A DNA stretch of 64,000 nt from positions 1 through 64,000 of the forward strand of contig CAYTHB010000006.1 of NCBI GenBank assembly GCA_964437515.1. Direction: 5' to 3'. The stretch comes from Sterolibacterium sp964437515. GTDB lineage: Bacteria; Pseudomonadota; Gammaproteobacteria; Burkholderiales; Rhodocyclaceae. A program made the position numbers and the translations under genes. Below, piece after piece: positions 63,605-64,000 of this stretch (position 1 is its first letter; every line of letters begins with the position of its first letter). The notes beneath the pieces were generated by a model that did no database searches, was not told the origin of the DNA, and saw only the letters and a list, made by a program, of their open reading frames with translations.

Positions 63605-64000
63605 ATGCCGGAAAACAATCCTGTTCCTGAGACTCAGATCCCGTCTGCGGACAATGAGATCCCTATCGACACCACCCCCAGCCTCGAGGAGGCCCTGCGT
63701 ACTGCCGAACTAAAAGCGCAGGAACATCATGATGCTTGGCTACGTGCCAAGGCCGAAACCGATAATGTACGCCGCCGCGCCCAGGACGACATTTCCAAGG
63801 CGCACAAGTACGCCAGCGAAAAATTTGCCAGCGAGCTGCTGGCGGTCAAGGACAGCCTCGAAGCGGCGCTGGCCAGTGAGAATCAGAGTGCTGAAAACAT
63901 TCGAAATGGGGTGGAAATAACACTACGCCAACTCATCGCTGCCTTTGAAAAAGCCAGCCTCGTCGAGCTCAACCCCTTGAATGAAAAGTTCGATCCGAAC
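63605..64000 (+). CDS. grpE: Nucleotide exchange factor GrpE (partial, cut by the window end)
   Basis: The first 132 codons of GrpE are present. An acidic disordered N-terminus leads into a long helix with AWLRAKAETDNVRRRAQDD and later LVELNPLNEKFDPN, the family signature. GrpE releases ADP from DnaK in the heat-shock chaperone cycle. GAGAGG lies 6 nt before the ATG. The remaining third lies beyond position 64000, probably followed by dnaK. Confidence 0.95.
   Translation, partial: MPENNPVPETQIPSADNEIPIDTTPSLEEALRTAELKAQEHHDAWLRAKAETDNVRRRAQDDISKAHKYASEKFASELLAVKDSLEAALASENQSAENIRNGVEITLRQLIAAFEKASLVELNPLNEKFDPN

Overview
The window is a chromosomal segment of a Gram-negative bacterium, most likely a betaproteobacterium. 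The evidence is gene families rather than a marker gene: a 'SpecificRecomb' inner-membrane protein, a PIN-PhoH protein, a hom-thrC operon next to an AlaA-type aminotransferase, split arnA genes, MdtABC-type RND efflux with its own outer-membrane channel, and moderate-to-high GC. I cannot name the genus. No rRNA, tRNA, CRISPR array or intact insertion sequence was seen.

Layout. 1-8401 (minus strand): a periplasmic defence pair, a thioester-containing alpha-2-macroglobulin (yfhM type) followed by penicillin-binding protein 1C (pbpC). 8402-9186: a Phd/RelE-type toxin-antitoxin pair behind a palindromic operator. 9212-25928 (minus): the most unusual block. A 3475-residue surface protein (LEPR-x-LL motif, DUF4347, many cadherin/Ig-like repeats, a 24-fold proline tetrapeptide array) is followed by a TolC-type lipoprotein, two HlyD-like adaptors (one with a cytoplasmic GAF-like domain) and a membrane M50 metalloprotease fused to a HlyD-like half. 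No ABC ATPase is present. 25929-26843: a regulatory leader, then a composite repeat (48-bp inverted ends around 47-bp tandem units) that contains a 100-N assembly gap.

26844-29717: an ICMT-like membrane protein divergent from an SDR oxidoreductase, then an NlpC/P60 hydrolase. 29805-34850 (minus): alaA, hom, thrC and a CDF metal exporter. 35004-42511 (plus): a compact L-Ara4N lipid A modification operon (Mth938-like, arnT, one flippase gene, arnB, arnC, separate formyltransferase and decarboxylase genes, arnD), continuing into bcp and a PIN-PhoH gene. 44618-47465 (minus): xthA and the SpecificRecomb protein. 47561-51690 (minus): a porin, a small PstS-like binding protein and a PAS/degenerate-GGDEF/EAL protein in tight order, a candidate c-di-GMP sensory module. 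51765-60776 (minus): mdtA-mdtB-mdtC-outer-membrane channel with 4-nt stop/start overlaps. 60968-64000: an active-looking GGDEF cyclase, an EF-hand protein with a sigma-28-like promoter, and the start of grpE behind a sigma-32-like promoter.

The shared theme is the cell envelope: peptidoglycan and protease defence, surface adhesin export, lipid A charge modification, multidrug efflux, and c-di-GMP signalling that could govern surface attachment. Several dispersed repeats sit exactly at gene ends, two of them supplying the stop codon in the same position of different genes.
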